DNA from: Diphasiastrum complanatum | Lineage: Eukaryota > Streptophyta > Lycopodiopsida > Lycopodiales > Lycopodiaceae | Assembly: GCA_029204225.1 (NCBI GenBank) | Contig: CM055094.1 | Location: 32,535,841 to 32,599,840 of the forward strand | Reading direction: 5' to 3' | DNA: 64,000 bases | Part shown: piece by piece, positions 47,133 to 57,605 of the stretch | Layout: each line of letters opens with the position of its first letter | Numbering within the stretch: the first letter of the stretch is position 1 | Position numbers and translations under genes: made by a program | The notes under the pieces: model-generated | Seen by the model: only the letters and a program-made list of their open reading frames with translations | Told to the model about the DNA's origin: nothing | Databases searched by the model: none

Positions 47133-47145
47133 AGGGGTGAGATGA
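47133..47145 (+). promoter_or_regulatory. Putative polypurine tract, element H
   Basis: AGGGGTGAGATGA directly precedes the 3' LTR; purine-rich with two T interruptions. Confidence 0.7.
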
Positions 47146-48296
47146 TGTGGCTGATTCTGACGAATCCCTAATATACTCGGACATAGCAACTCAAGAGCAC
47201 CTCTCACCTTAGACTGAGGAGGTCTTTGAGAAGACGAGACTAATGAAGACTGAGAGCCAAGAAATATTAGCTAGGAAAGACATGCAAGAACTGTGTAGGC
47301 CTCATGGTGAATCCCGGAAGATGGAATGACCATGTAGGAACTAGTATTTCTAGGCAAATGTAATAAATGCAAGTAGCCCCCTCTTAAAGAAAGTAGAGTG
47401 AGCCACCTTTTGATGGTGACCTCTAGTGGAGAGCAATATTCCACTTATAATTTGTGAAATGTGAAAATTCCACTAGGATTCCACCTAAGGAGCTCTCTTG
47501 TTTATTTAAGAGACTCCCTCTTTGTGAAGAGGAGCTTTTTGCATTGTATCTACTCCATGCTTAATAAGAAGATTTTTCATGAGTTTGATGCTACACTAAA
47601 CTCCTTGATCATGATGGTTTTCTTGAGTGATGCCCCTATGATCATGCCCTTCCATTCATATTGTGTGTGGTTGTGGGTTTAGAGTGGATTAGTTTTCTTG
47701 CTTTCCTAGTTGTGGATTAGATTTCTTGTTTTCTTGTGGATCAATGTGGGAGCCATCATTCAAGTAAACTAAAGAGGCTAGAAATGTGGCATAAATCTTG
47801 CATATTCTCTAACATTCTAGTTTTTGATGTTCTTGGGATGTCCAAGAATCAAAAGGCTGGTTAGTTTCTTGATTCTTGGACTTCTAACATGCTGTAGATT
47901 AGTTTTTTTGTTTCTTGTTTTGTCAATTTATGCAAGGTAGCCCAGTGTTGATGTTGTGTAGGCTCTGATTTCAGTCCGTTTTAAGTGTAAGTAGCTGTAG
48001 AAAACTACTGAACGTTCATTGCTTTGCATGCTGATCTGTGAATGAGCTTTCTTGGCTTGCATCCTATGTAGAATGTAAGTGCGTTCAAGAGTGACGTCCC
48101 TGAGTAGTCCTCTGATAGGCAGGACAAAAAAAACATACTACAACGTCTATCTATTTCCTTCTGCCTGGTTTGGCATCATAAAATCAAGAAACGATCTAAC
48201 AAAGGCCATGAAGCCTGATAACAGGCAGAAACGGTTCTGTAAGCAAGAAGCAAAAAAGTAAACAACAGGTCATTTAGAGTAGGGGATCTGTCAACA
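47146..48296 (+). repeat. Element H 3' LTR
   Basis: 1,151 bp, partner of 41,551-42,715. Ends TCTGTCAACA and abuts ATCTC. Confidence 0.95.
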
Positions 48297-48993
48297 ATCT
48301 CCATCCTTTGCTTGCTCTCTTTTGAATGCTCCTCCCTTGGTCTTTGCTTTGCCTTTGCTCTTTAAAAATAAGGCTTTGTCATCACCATCATTGATGGAGA
48401 GGCTCTCCATCCTTGATTTGATATGAGCCTTCCTACTCTCCTCGGCCATCAACACACTCTGAAGGTCTTCAATTGTAGGAAAGTTTTCCATGATGGCATA
48501 GCTTTGGAAAAGGTTAGTAAAATCAATACATAAGCCATTCAAAACTATTTGCACAAGCTCACTCTCTTTAATAGGTTCACCGACATAAGTAAGCTCTTTG
48601 TTCAAATCTTTTACTCTAAAGACAAATTGATATCTCACTCCTCCCTTGGAAGCATTGAAGAACTTGGTTCTTGAGGGAAAGTAACCTTGAGGTATTCTTG
48701 GACTCATAGATCTTTTGAAGAGTTTCCCAAGCCTCTTGGGCTGAGGTACATGCTCCTACTTCTTTGAGAAAATCATTTGCAACATTCATCTTAATACAAT
48801 GAAGTGCAATCTTGCACCTTCTCCTATATTTAGTTGCTTCTTGTGGATGGATTGTCTCATCTTCCACTCCATTCACAATATCCATCAAATCTTGCATAAT
48901 AAGGATGGATTCCATTCTTAACTTCCAAATTAAATAATTTGAGGAGTTCAATCTATCACTAGAATCCAAAAGATAGGCACTTATGGATGCCAT
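48297..48993 (-). pseudogene. Copia F gag
   Basis: Starts at the ATG ending at 48,993 (MASISAYLLDSSDRL) and carries copia capsid phrases NYLIWKLRMESI, IYESKNTSRLLSLKNQVLQ, ELVQIVLNGL and SVLMAEESRKA. A one-base change near 48,650 shifts the frame. The 3' end at 48,297 is cut by element H, and the zinc knuckle continues in phase at 41,550 on the far side of the insertion. Confidence 0.9.
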
Positions 48994-49659
48994 CTTCAAT
49001 GATAGGGAGATAGATTCAAAGAAACAAGGTAGATTGTACAAGATATGATCACTACTAGCTATCCCACTCTCTTTGGGACCTGAGATGAATCACTCTCTGA
49101 TTTTTCAACAAGATATAAGGTGATCTTGAGCTTGATCTATCTTCTAAATCCAAACTAGATCCAAATTTACTATAGATTTGATCAAAACTAGTCTCAAACT
49201 TGATCTCAACATCACAAGAAGGGTGAAACCACCTATACTGAACCAAAAGCACTTTATAGCACACAAATGTCTTACAAATAAAGTCTTTTTAAATTTAGGT
49301 TGAATCACATTGACATATTCAATCACAAACCTATCCAAAATCGAGTAGAATAGAAACATAATTTTCACTAGTTTTGCGTTTCTAGATGAAAAATCATCAA
49401 AACACTTTATTTGAACCTAAAAGGTGTATTTTAGGACCTTAATAAGCATAAGAATGACCTAATTAAGCTCTCAAATGGCTGATCCAAACTTCTAAAGAGT
49501 GGTGACCAGCAAAACAAGTTTTCTTTGATCTATTATCACTCAAATGAAACCAAATTTGAAGGTACAATCACTAGATTAGCTTAGCAAGGGCAAACCCAAT
49601 ACTACTCAAATCTAGGATCTAAGCTTGAGAAAATCAAATCTAAAGCTCACTTTTGATTA

Positions 49660-49672
49660 GGCTTTGATACCA
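49660..49672 (-). promoter_or_regulatory. Primer-binding site, copia F (one mismatch)
   Basis: On the minus strand TGGTATCAAAGCC abuts the LTR, differing from the initiator-Met complement at one base. The leader to gag is about 670 bp. Confidence 0.85.
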
Positions 49673-50538
49673 TGACAAAATTTTACAGCAAAATGAATCC
49701 CAATCAATCCTAAAAGTGATGGAGAATGCACAAATAAGAGATCTAGATCCAAACTATGAGCTAGAATCAAGACTAGTTACCAAAACTACAAATTTGGCAT
49801 TTAACTACACATAAGGCACATATATTTGATCAAATGAACCAAAGTAAAGTACAGAAAGCTTATCATACCTGTAAACAGGTTCAGTACCTTCCAAACCAAT
49901 CAATTAATGCATAAGAACACTCACATCCAATAGCTAGAACTCGCCACCAAAAGACAATGATGATAGAAGTGAAAAAACTCGATTTTTCTTGATAATTTGA
50001 TGGAGATCCCATCATGCATTTATACATTTCAAGCTCAGATCTGAGCATATTAGGGCACCTCTGAAATTTTCATACCCTAACCCTAATATCTAACCTAATA
50101 GTTCATTGGATCCACCCTAACTAGGGGTCAAGATCTCAAGATCCAAAAGCTATTTTTAGTTCCTAGAATTTCTCTAGCCTATCCAAACACATTTTTGCCT
50201 CATTTCAAAGATGCTATCAGAATGTAATATGAGGAATTTCAAGAATCAAGAAGATGGAGCTTCTTGGTTCTTGAATGCTTGTAGAAGTGTTTTCTTGTTT
50301 TATGCTAGTCTAAGTTTTTTGATCTTGTAAGTGCTTTAGTTTCCGTTTTGCAATTATCCATTCTAGCATTCTGTTTTTTAAGTGACACAGTAATGCCCAA
50401 TGCCCAACCGTGTTTTAAGAAGAGCTATTTTTGGGCATTTTTGGTGTGCTTGCATGGTAGAATGAGTGCAAGTGATCTCAAGAGTTCAAGAGTGTTCGAA
50501 AACTAAGTATCCATGACAGGTTGTGTTGAAAATTGTCA
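49673..50538 (-). repeat. Copia F 5' LTR
   Basis: Inner end TGACAAAATTTTACAG next to the PBS; outer end chosen at GTTGAAAATTGTCA (50,538), which forms an imperfect inverted pair with the inner end. The 3' LTR is missing, so the outer edge is inferred. Confidence 0.65.
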
Positions 50539-50559
50539 CTTCTCACTTGACATTGGTTC

Positions 50560-51383
50560 ATGTAAATATTGATCAAACATTAGAATATGTTGATGATATG
50601 ATTTCACACGTGTGGAGCCTGTTCCCATGTGGGAAAGGATGTACTTTTCATGTTTGTATATATCCAAATTGATTTTGTATCATTCTAGTTAGTGTGAACA
50701 TGAAATGACTAGTTTATAGTCAAGTTGACTAGTCACCTACAAATTAGCTTTTCCTTGCATGTGCATGAGTAAATGCTCCCACATGGCAAGTGGATGTTCA
50801 CACGTGTGTATAGAGTACTAGAAGATAAGAGTTGACCATTTTCCTTAGATCCTATTTTGTAGGGAATATTCCTATATTCTAGGAGACTAGCTTTGGATTT
50901 TAGTCATATTCTAGAAGGTCAACTATTGGATAAGGATCAAGGATGGATAAAATGGATAGATCTGAGTGATGTGGCACTCTTCACACGTGTGAAAGCCTGC
51001 TGGACTGTACCAGACTCATGGATGTACTTGATCCATAAAAGGATCATCATTTTGCTAAGAAAATTGATGAGACTTTTGCACTCTACACTTTTGTGAGATT
51101 TCTAGTCATTTGTCTTGTGATTTTTATGCATGATTGCTATCTAGTATCATTGTACTTGTTGTTTCAGGTGCAGGCCGTATAGTGGACTGTACTCCACACG
51201 TGTGAAGCCGCTCTCACTAAAAAATGATGTGTTGATCCATTGCTCTTGCTTAAATCCAAGTGTAGTGAATCTAGATCAAGATCTAATGTGTAGAACTTGA
51301 TAGATTCATTGATTAAGCAACCAATAACTCTCTATGATTGTAAAGTACAATCATTATTGTCCTAAAAACTGTAAAATTTATCA
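50560..51383 (+). repeat. Copia I 5' LTR (left edge uncertain)
   Basis: Ends CTGTAAAATTTATCA directly before a PBS. Contains four TTCACACGTGTG(A/G)-type palindromic phrases (near 50,604, 50,798, 50,979 and 51,192). The left edge is not defined because no 3' LTR is present. Confidence 0.6.
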
Positions 51384-51396
51384 TGGTATCAGAGCT
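51384..51396 (+). promoter_or_regulatory. Primer-binding site, copia I
   Basis: TGGTATCAGAGCT directly after the LTR; complementary to initiator-Met tRNA. Confidence 0.92.
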
Positions 51397-51978
51397 AAGT
51401 AAGAGAGTGATCATTGAATCATAAATCTTGTAAAGATCATTGGCAAAATTTGTTTTTTGGCCAATACTAGTGAGGGCGAGTTCTTCTAGAGTGATAGCTT
51501 GTAATCATTTGGATAAAAATGACCGGGAGGCTGTGTATGTACTTTTCACACGTGTGAAACCGTACAACAACTTTCAATTCAAGTTACTTTGTGTTTGTTG
51601 GTCCCAAAATCACAATACTAGTTTATTTTTGGTGCTTTTTGAAGCATAGTATTGATCTAGATTCATTCTAACTAATGCCTATGACCAAATAGTGTTTTGG
51701 ATCATTGAAGAATTTCTTTTTAGAGTCTAAGATCAGATCTTAGGAGGCTGATTTGTTCAGATCCTTAGTTGAAGTGAAATCTCTAAGAAAAGTGTAAAGC
51801 AATTTTTTTGTGAGAGTGAAAGCTAGAAATTTTTGGTAAGATCTTTGAGTATCATTCAAGCTTGTGTGCTAGTTTGATAGAGACAAGCCTATAGGCATTC
51901 TAGAAAGCTTTAGGCCTTTTCATAGATCTTTTAAAATTCAAAAATCTTTGTGATTTTTAAAAGAGCATTCATTCTAAA

Positions 51979-52311
51979 ATGTCATCCATGGGTGGATATT
52001 TGATGGAATCAAGTGAGAGACTCACTTCCACAAATTATTCCATTTGGAAAGTGAGAATGGAATCACTTTTAGTGATCCATGATCTATATGACATAGTTCA
52101 AGGAGTAGAGGAAGAGCCTCAAACTCCCCAAGAACAAGCCAAATACAAGAAGAGATCAAGATTAGCTCTACATTGCATAAAGTTAAATGTATGCAATGAC
52201 CTCTTGAAAGAGGTGTCTTCTTGTACCTCATCCAAAGAGGCTTGGGATTCATTAAAGAGCATTTATGAATCCAACAATACTTCAAGAATCCTCATGCTAA
52301 GAAATCAAGTC
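51979..52311 (+). pseudogene. Copia I gag, 5' third
   Basis: Begins MSSMGGYLMESSERL and is open through NYSIWKVRMESLL, ALHCIKLNVCNDLLKEV and SNNTSRILMLRNQV, all copia Gag capsid phrases. At 52,311 it stops matching gag and passes into an inverted protease fragment. No stop occurs within the fragment, so it is a well preserved piece cut by a rearrangement. Confidence 0.88.
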
Positions 52312-52740
52312 AATTGTTCCCTAGCCAAACATCCTTCATGCTTAGAGATCACACATGCATCCAGTTTGAAAAGTTCGCATGCCTCCTTCCTTGAGCAATC
52401 AAGGTTCCACATTTACTTATCAAATAAGCATCTCCAATTAACTCAACATCAAGCCCCTTGTCAATCATTTGACTAACACTAAGCAAGTTCTTAGTGATTG
52501 AAGGAATGTACAATACATTTTCAAGATTAGCTTTCCTATTTGTTGAAAGAGAAATAGGAATTGTGCTTATGCCTTTGATGTCACATTGACTATCATTTGC
52601 AGTATAGATGATGTTGCTCTCTCCCTCATAAGACAATAAGGATGAAAAGTATTCCTTATGTCTTGTCATGTGAGATGAGGCTCCATTATTAATCCACCGA
52701 GGATCATTCCCATCTATATGTGCAAGCAAACTGTTGTATC
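52312..52740 (-). pseudogene. Inverted copia protease and pre-integrase fragment
   Basis: On the minus strand: WINNGASSHMTRHKEYF, GISTIPISL, LYIPSITKNLLSVSQM and a GDAYLISKCG phrase. In the family the first block is WIDSGASSHM, so the catalytic Asp-Ser pair has become Asn-Asn. A frame change near 52,380 precedes the LFKLDAC-type phrase. It resembles the copia G protease in layout but is a different family. Confidence 0.85.
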
Positions 52741-53024
52741 TTTGGCATCCACACCGGCTATGGCTCCAACTAGCATAACTATGGCAGTCTCCCAACTAGT
52801 CTACGCTATGGCTTCTCCAACTAGCTTGGATATGGATGCAAAAAGACAGTCATGAGCATAGTGGTGAGTATTCTGATGGGTAAGATCCACTCTTCTGAAT
52901 CTCTTTTCTCTACTTAGCAACTAAACCCAAATGACGGCTTAACCTAAAAGATAAAATCCTAAACTAAATATCCTCCTCTAAGGCTTACCCTACTAGAGAA
53001 TGGAGGGCCTGGATTAACTTAACT
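52741..53024. other. Unassigned stretch
   Basis: No recognised coding. It may include the outer part of the minus-strand LTR to its right. Confidence 0.4.
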
Positions 53025-53494
53025 TGTTGCAAGATCAATACGGTACAATACAATGTGAAGTAACACAGTACATGAAACCACACAAGGGAGAACACTCAGA
53101 GAGAAAGATAAGCATGTATTGCAAATGAAGTTCTTCTCGAAAATGGACTCTTCCACTCCTATTTATACTTGGAGTGGTGGTCGCTTACAAAAATGCATTG
53201 CGGGACAAGTAAGCCACATAGACTAACTTAACTTTGAATCACACTGGTGCCATGGGACAAACCCCCAATGGACCTTTGTGACTAAGTTTTACAAAACTTG
53301 AAATAACTGGAAACTACATATCTATGTGCAGTTCCCATGGTAGTTTAAACTTAGAACTGAATATCTTAAGCCATTACGGATAAATTAAAAGCCTAAACTT
53401 GATGGGCAAGTTCTACGTTTAGATCATATCCTGCTTGTATTTTTAAAGATGTTCTGCAGGATGGCTAGAATATTCCTTGGAATATCAACCTACA
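53025..53494 (-). repeat. LTR-like end of a minus-strand retroelement
   Basis: On the minus strand the sequence begins TGTAGGTTGATATTCC immediately after a purine-rich tract, and has a promoter-like AAGTATAAATAGGAGTGG near 53,155-53,175. The left edge is a guess. Confidence 0.5.
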
Positions 53495-53508
53495 TTATCC
53501 CCTCCGTT
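53495..53508 (-). promoter_or_regulatory. Putative polypurine tract
   Basis: Minus-strand AACGGAGGGGATAA directly precedes the LTR-like TGTAGG start. Confidence 0.6.
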
Positions 53509-55660
53509 AAGAACTTGGCAGTCCCATGCCAAGTGCAATGTTAAGACCCTGCTCCTTATGGTGCTGGAGGAGTCAAAGTCAGTGCAGCTTGTAGATGTGG
53601 AACTTTTTGTAAAGTGTTGTTCCGTAGGAGATGAAGCTTTGAAGAAGTACGAGCATCTCCAGAAGATTTGAATTGAATCAGGTTGGAGTTGGCTCGTTGA
53701 TGACTTGCTTCCAATTGCTCACGCAGATGATTCAACGGATCATGTACATGAGCTTAGTATTTCTTGAGACATGATGTGAATGCCACACAAGGGGTTACTA
53801 AATAGCGGTGAGAGGAATATGGAGTGGGTGTGACAGGGGGTGTTGTAATCTCGGAAGTGGTGAAGGTGGATAGATGGATGTTGTTGGATGGATCAAAATT
53901 CCTTTGCTCATTACTGTCTTGCAAAAGCACTTTTGTCAGCAGAGGTTTTCCGTTTGATGTCTGTTGGAGTTGTTTGAATTCTTCACAAAGTTCAAGAACT
54001 TTTCAAGCGGTCGCGAATGTATAGAAGCGTGTATGGCCTTGTTTTTTTTTCAATTGAATGATCAACAAGCTATTAGCTTGTCATTTTTTTTTTTTGAGAA
54101 TGGCTCATAATCATTGTTGAGAACCTTTAACATCCTTGATTTTGCTGCTTCAAGCACTGAACTATATCAGTGGTATGCTGCAGATGTCGTACATTTGTCT
54201 GCTTCACAAAGTACTGTAGTTGATAAATGAGAGCAAGTTCAGATTGATCCATCGGGGGGGGAATGAGGACTTGAGACAAGGATGGAGAAAGTTAGATGAA
54301 GCTTCAAGATGTATTAGATGGTGGAACATGAGGGAATGAATGGATAGAAAAAAGGAATGAGATGAGTCTTGTGTGATTTCCCATATCTGTCCACTATAAC
54401 CAATGCTCTTTGTACAATTCTCCACGGAATCATCATTGCTCACCTTTGAAAATATCTTTGTCTTTGAGGTTGTGCGCTCATAACTTCAATCTCTGATTGA
54501 CTTGAGAGTCCTTCAGTTTACGTAGGCCTATGGGATTTCACTCAGTGATGACTTGTGCTTATTGCGGCCTCCGCAGATGATCGAATGGATGATGTACCAC
54601 AACAGTAATATGGTCTTGAGACATGATTACCACTGCTCAATGTACATTTTTCCAATGAAGCATCGTTGTTGGCATTGGTAGGAACACTTGTCGTCTGCGT
54701 TGGTTTGCACATAGATTTTTGCCTTTGATGTGACTTGAGAGCCCTTCACTGGTACAAGCCGTCACTTTATTGATGATTTGATGGCCATGGTGAGGCAATT
54801 GGAAAAGCGTAAATATTGTAGCGCTTAAGTAAAACCAACTGCTTATTGCGAATGGCGGTGTTGTGTTGTCGCGGATATTCCATCTTGTTGGGAAGATGGA
54901 TCTTTTCCTAGATCATGGTTGCAGTCTGATAAGATGCTTGTTTTGCTGCCAAACTGAGCATTTGTTGTTGAAGTCCTTGACTGCTCTTTTTGTTCATATG
55001 GAAAGGTGTTGAAATCATTGGTAAAGATGTAGAGATATATCCCAATGGACATTCGTGTGATACTGCAATTGTAGAGATAGAATAAAATTGTTGATGAGAT
55101 GTCACCTATAGTGCTGCTGCAAAAGAAAACACACCAAACCATACGACAATAGAACAAACAAACGGGTAGCAACAAACGACATAGTTGACAGGACAAAACT
55201 TGAAATAAGAGAAAAAATAAAAAATTGTAACAAATAACTCTATAGAAGGATTTGCATGACACTCTTAGACCAAACTCATGCAATCCAGTATTGAACTTGG
55301 CACAAGGCCATAGTTACAGTGTTACAAAAGAAAAACAAGTGATAATGTATAACATTTACGTAGCATGCAATAAGACAATTATGTCTTAGATTACTTTCAC
55401 TCAGATAAAACATACGAGTTACCATCTAGACACAAAACTCATGATTCATCAGGCGGTAGCTCAAAACTTGGCTCCAGGGTATGATATCAATTGCTTGGTC
55501 ATAGAGACGTAATGAAGACACAGATCTGAGGTGGTACATTCTCAGCCTTATCTATGAATGATGTTTAAGATAGACCTTAAGTAATTGCTAGATAGGATGT
55601 AACTGTATTTGGATCAGAAGCAACTATGTATCTGTGGATGACAAAAAAATCAGTAAGAGT
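53509..55660. other. Unassigned stretch, possibly 3' interior of the minus-strand retroelement
   Basis: No RT, integrase or protease motif found. Two diverged copies of one phrase (GATGACTTG...CGCAGATGAT...GTAC...CTTGAGACATGAT) lie at about 53,698-53,775 and 54,545-54,625, suggesting an old duplication. A 146-codon minus-strand frame (54,843-55,283) is Cys/Phe/Leu-rich and looks like chance. Confidence 0.4.
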
Positions 55661-55794
55661 AGACAAGCCTAGACACATCTAATGCTACTAATTTTAGTAA
55701 GGTGCAAATGGATCAACTTGATGGACAGGTGAAAAAGGCGACACTGCCTTACAAAATGCCAAAGTTTCCCTAGGAAAAGTGAAGGCACTCTCTT

Positions 55795-56408
55795 GGACAT
55801 TTTCCAATGATGAATAGTAGGATTTTGTATAGCTTGGCTCAACTTATGAGCACTAAAACTTATGTCAGGCCTAGTTATTGTGAGCCAAATTAAGGAGCCT
55901 ATAACACTTCTAAAAAGAGTGATGTCCACGAAGGATCTTTCATCACCTTTGTTAGGGTCTTTTACAATTTGCTCCATAGGAGTTTCTATACTCTTACAAT
56001 CTAGCATATTGAACTTTTTTAACATTGAAAGAGCATACTTGGATTGACATACAAAATCTTTATCATTAAGAAAGTCAATCTCTAATCCTAATATGTAGTG
56101 AATTTTTCCAAGATCTTGCATCTTGAACTCTTTTCCAAGTGCAACCTTGGTCTCCTCAACTAACTTGATACAACTTGTTAGAATGATATGATCAACATAA
56201 ATAAGAAGGATGACAATATCTCTATCATAAAACTTGACATACAAGGAAGGATTACTAACATTAAATCGTAGTGACTCAAGAAAGGTGTTAAGTCGAGAAT
56301 ACCATGACCTTGGAGCTTGCTTTAGTCCATATAGACTTTTGAAGAGCAAGAAAACTTTGTCTTTGTCATGGATGAACCTAATAGGGTGATCCATATAAAT
56401 CTCAGAAG
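55795..56408 (-). pseudogene. Copia J reverse transcriptase fragment
   Basis: RT palm and thumb, close to copia B: YGLKQAPRSWYSRLN, LLIYVDHIIL (the catalytic YVDD reads YVDH), EFKMQDLGKIHYILGLEIDF, SIETPMEQIVKDPNKGDERSF, SLIWLTITRPDISF and HHWKMSKR. The loss of the second catalytic Asp would abolish polymerase activity. It stops abruptly at the gypsy relic on the right (about 56,408) and in unrelated sequence on the left. Confidence 0.9.
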
Positions 56409-57390
56409 CGAAGAAAGGCCCCAAAAAAGAAATCTTTGAACAAAGCATTAACAAAAGAAGATCTTAAAGTTGATCATGATTATGATTGTGATGTAGCTAA
56501 GTTATGTTCAAAGGATATTTCTACAAAAGCAAAAGAAATTATTAATTTTGAGCTAAAAATAGTTGTTGTAGAGAAGAAAGTCACCTTTGAGGAAGGGGAG
56601 GTGGAAATCACGAAGACAAAACTTTCGGAGGCTACTATTGATAAGCCTATCTCGAAAGTGAAGACAAAAGACTATGACATTGTAACTTATATTGGTTCAC
56701 TTCATCCTAATATTACTTTCAGGCAATTATTGGCTGATAACAATTATTATCGTAAGCAATTGGAAGGTCTTTTTGCTCCTAAGAAGAAGAAACCACTTTT
56801 TTTTGCAGACGTTCATATATTATCTATTGATCTAGGAGACCTTGGTGCACCAGAAATTGACGTCACAATTGCCAGTTGTTTAATTGAAAAAGTGTCCATT
56901 GACTCAGGTTCAAGCGTCAACATAATAACTGGAGACACTGCTCATGCCTTGGGGTTTAACTAATTTGACATGAAAAAAGCCTGTTGGTGAATTAAAGGAC
57001 GTGACAGTATACATACAAGCCACGTCTTTCACAATGAATTTCATTATAATCAAACCACTTGGTTTGTCATCTTACTCTGTTTTAATTGGACGGCCTTGGC
57101 TTTATCAAGCTAACGCAAGTGTACATTGGAAGTCTAGAGAATTAAGATTCCAGACTGGTGAGAAAAATAATCATGGGAAACCAGAAGAACAGATTATTAC
57201 CTAGAGCCATGACAAATATGAAGGCGAAACTCCTGTGAGCAACACCAGTTTCACTTCAGAAGAATCTTCTTTTGATCTTAATATATTCTCTAATGCATCA
57301 GACATCGAAGTAAATTATTTCAAATGCTATGAGATTAATGATTCATCGGATGATGAAGAAGAATTTTTTGATTCTTTATTAAATGTGTAA
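56409..57390 (+). pseudogene. Ty3/gypsy-like gag tail and aspartic protease relic
   Basis: A Lys-rich lead (APKKKSLNKALTKEDLK) is followed by an acidic segment, then a retropepsin-like fold: FADVHILSIDLG, catalytic SIDSGSSVNIITG and, after a stop at about 56,961 and a frame change, VLIGRPWLYQANASVHW. The IGRPWL phrase is typical of plant gypsy protease ends. A TAG at 57,202 breaks the tail, which reads on to a TAA at 57,388-57,390 with an Asp/Glu-rich end. No RT follows. It may share a family with the gag at 5.6-7.6 kb, judged only by style. Confidence 0.75.
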
Positions 57391-57605
57391 ATGTACACGT
57401 GTTCCAATAGGTCATTCATGTTGATGTTTACATTTATGATTATGTGGAAGATTGCATAGGTTTGATTATTTGAATTTTAATGGCCTTAATTTAATTAAGA
57501 TTATCCCTTAGGTGACCGCTTTTATTTATGAATGTGATAGTTGTCAAATCATGTTGCCATGTGATTGATTTATCGAGCCTCCTGTAGAGCACCCCTACAC
57601 AGGTC
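57391..57605. other. AT-rich spacer
   Basis: Nothing recognised. Confidence 0.5.

Larger units (their letters stand above)
41551..48296 (+). mobile_element. Gag-only LTR retrotransposon H nested in copia F; TSD ATCTC
   Basis: LTRs at 41,551-42,715 and 47,146-48,296 with ends TGTTG...CAACA. ATCTC at 41,546-41,550 and 48,297-48,301 is a perfect target duplication. The 4.4-kb interior has a Ty3/gypsy-like gag (44,028-45,378) and no protease, RT, RNase H or integrase that I can find. This matches the class called TR-GAG elements (gag but no pol), which depend on pol from another element. The interior also has a pyrimidine-rich minisatellite before gag. Confidence 0.93.
34978..50538 (-). mobile_element. 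Copia element F, host of two nested elements
   Basis: A minus-strand copia traceable from a 5' LTR (49,673-50,538) through PBS, gag, zinc knuckle, protease, RT C-terminus and RNase H. It is interrupted by element H (41,551-48,296, TSD ATCTC) and copia G (35,165-40,571, TSD TTCAC). Frames on both sides of each insertion are in phase. Most of integrase and RT is deleted near 40,985, and the element is cut at about 34,978 inside RNase H with no 3' LTR. Confidence 0.88.

Noticed and set aside
54843-55283. 146-codon minus-strand frame with hydrophobic Cys/Phe stretches
   Set aside because: Composition looks like chance in AT-rich DNA; no start context, homology or neighbour supports it.
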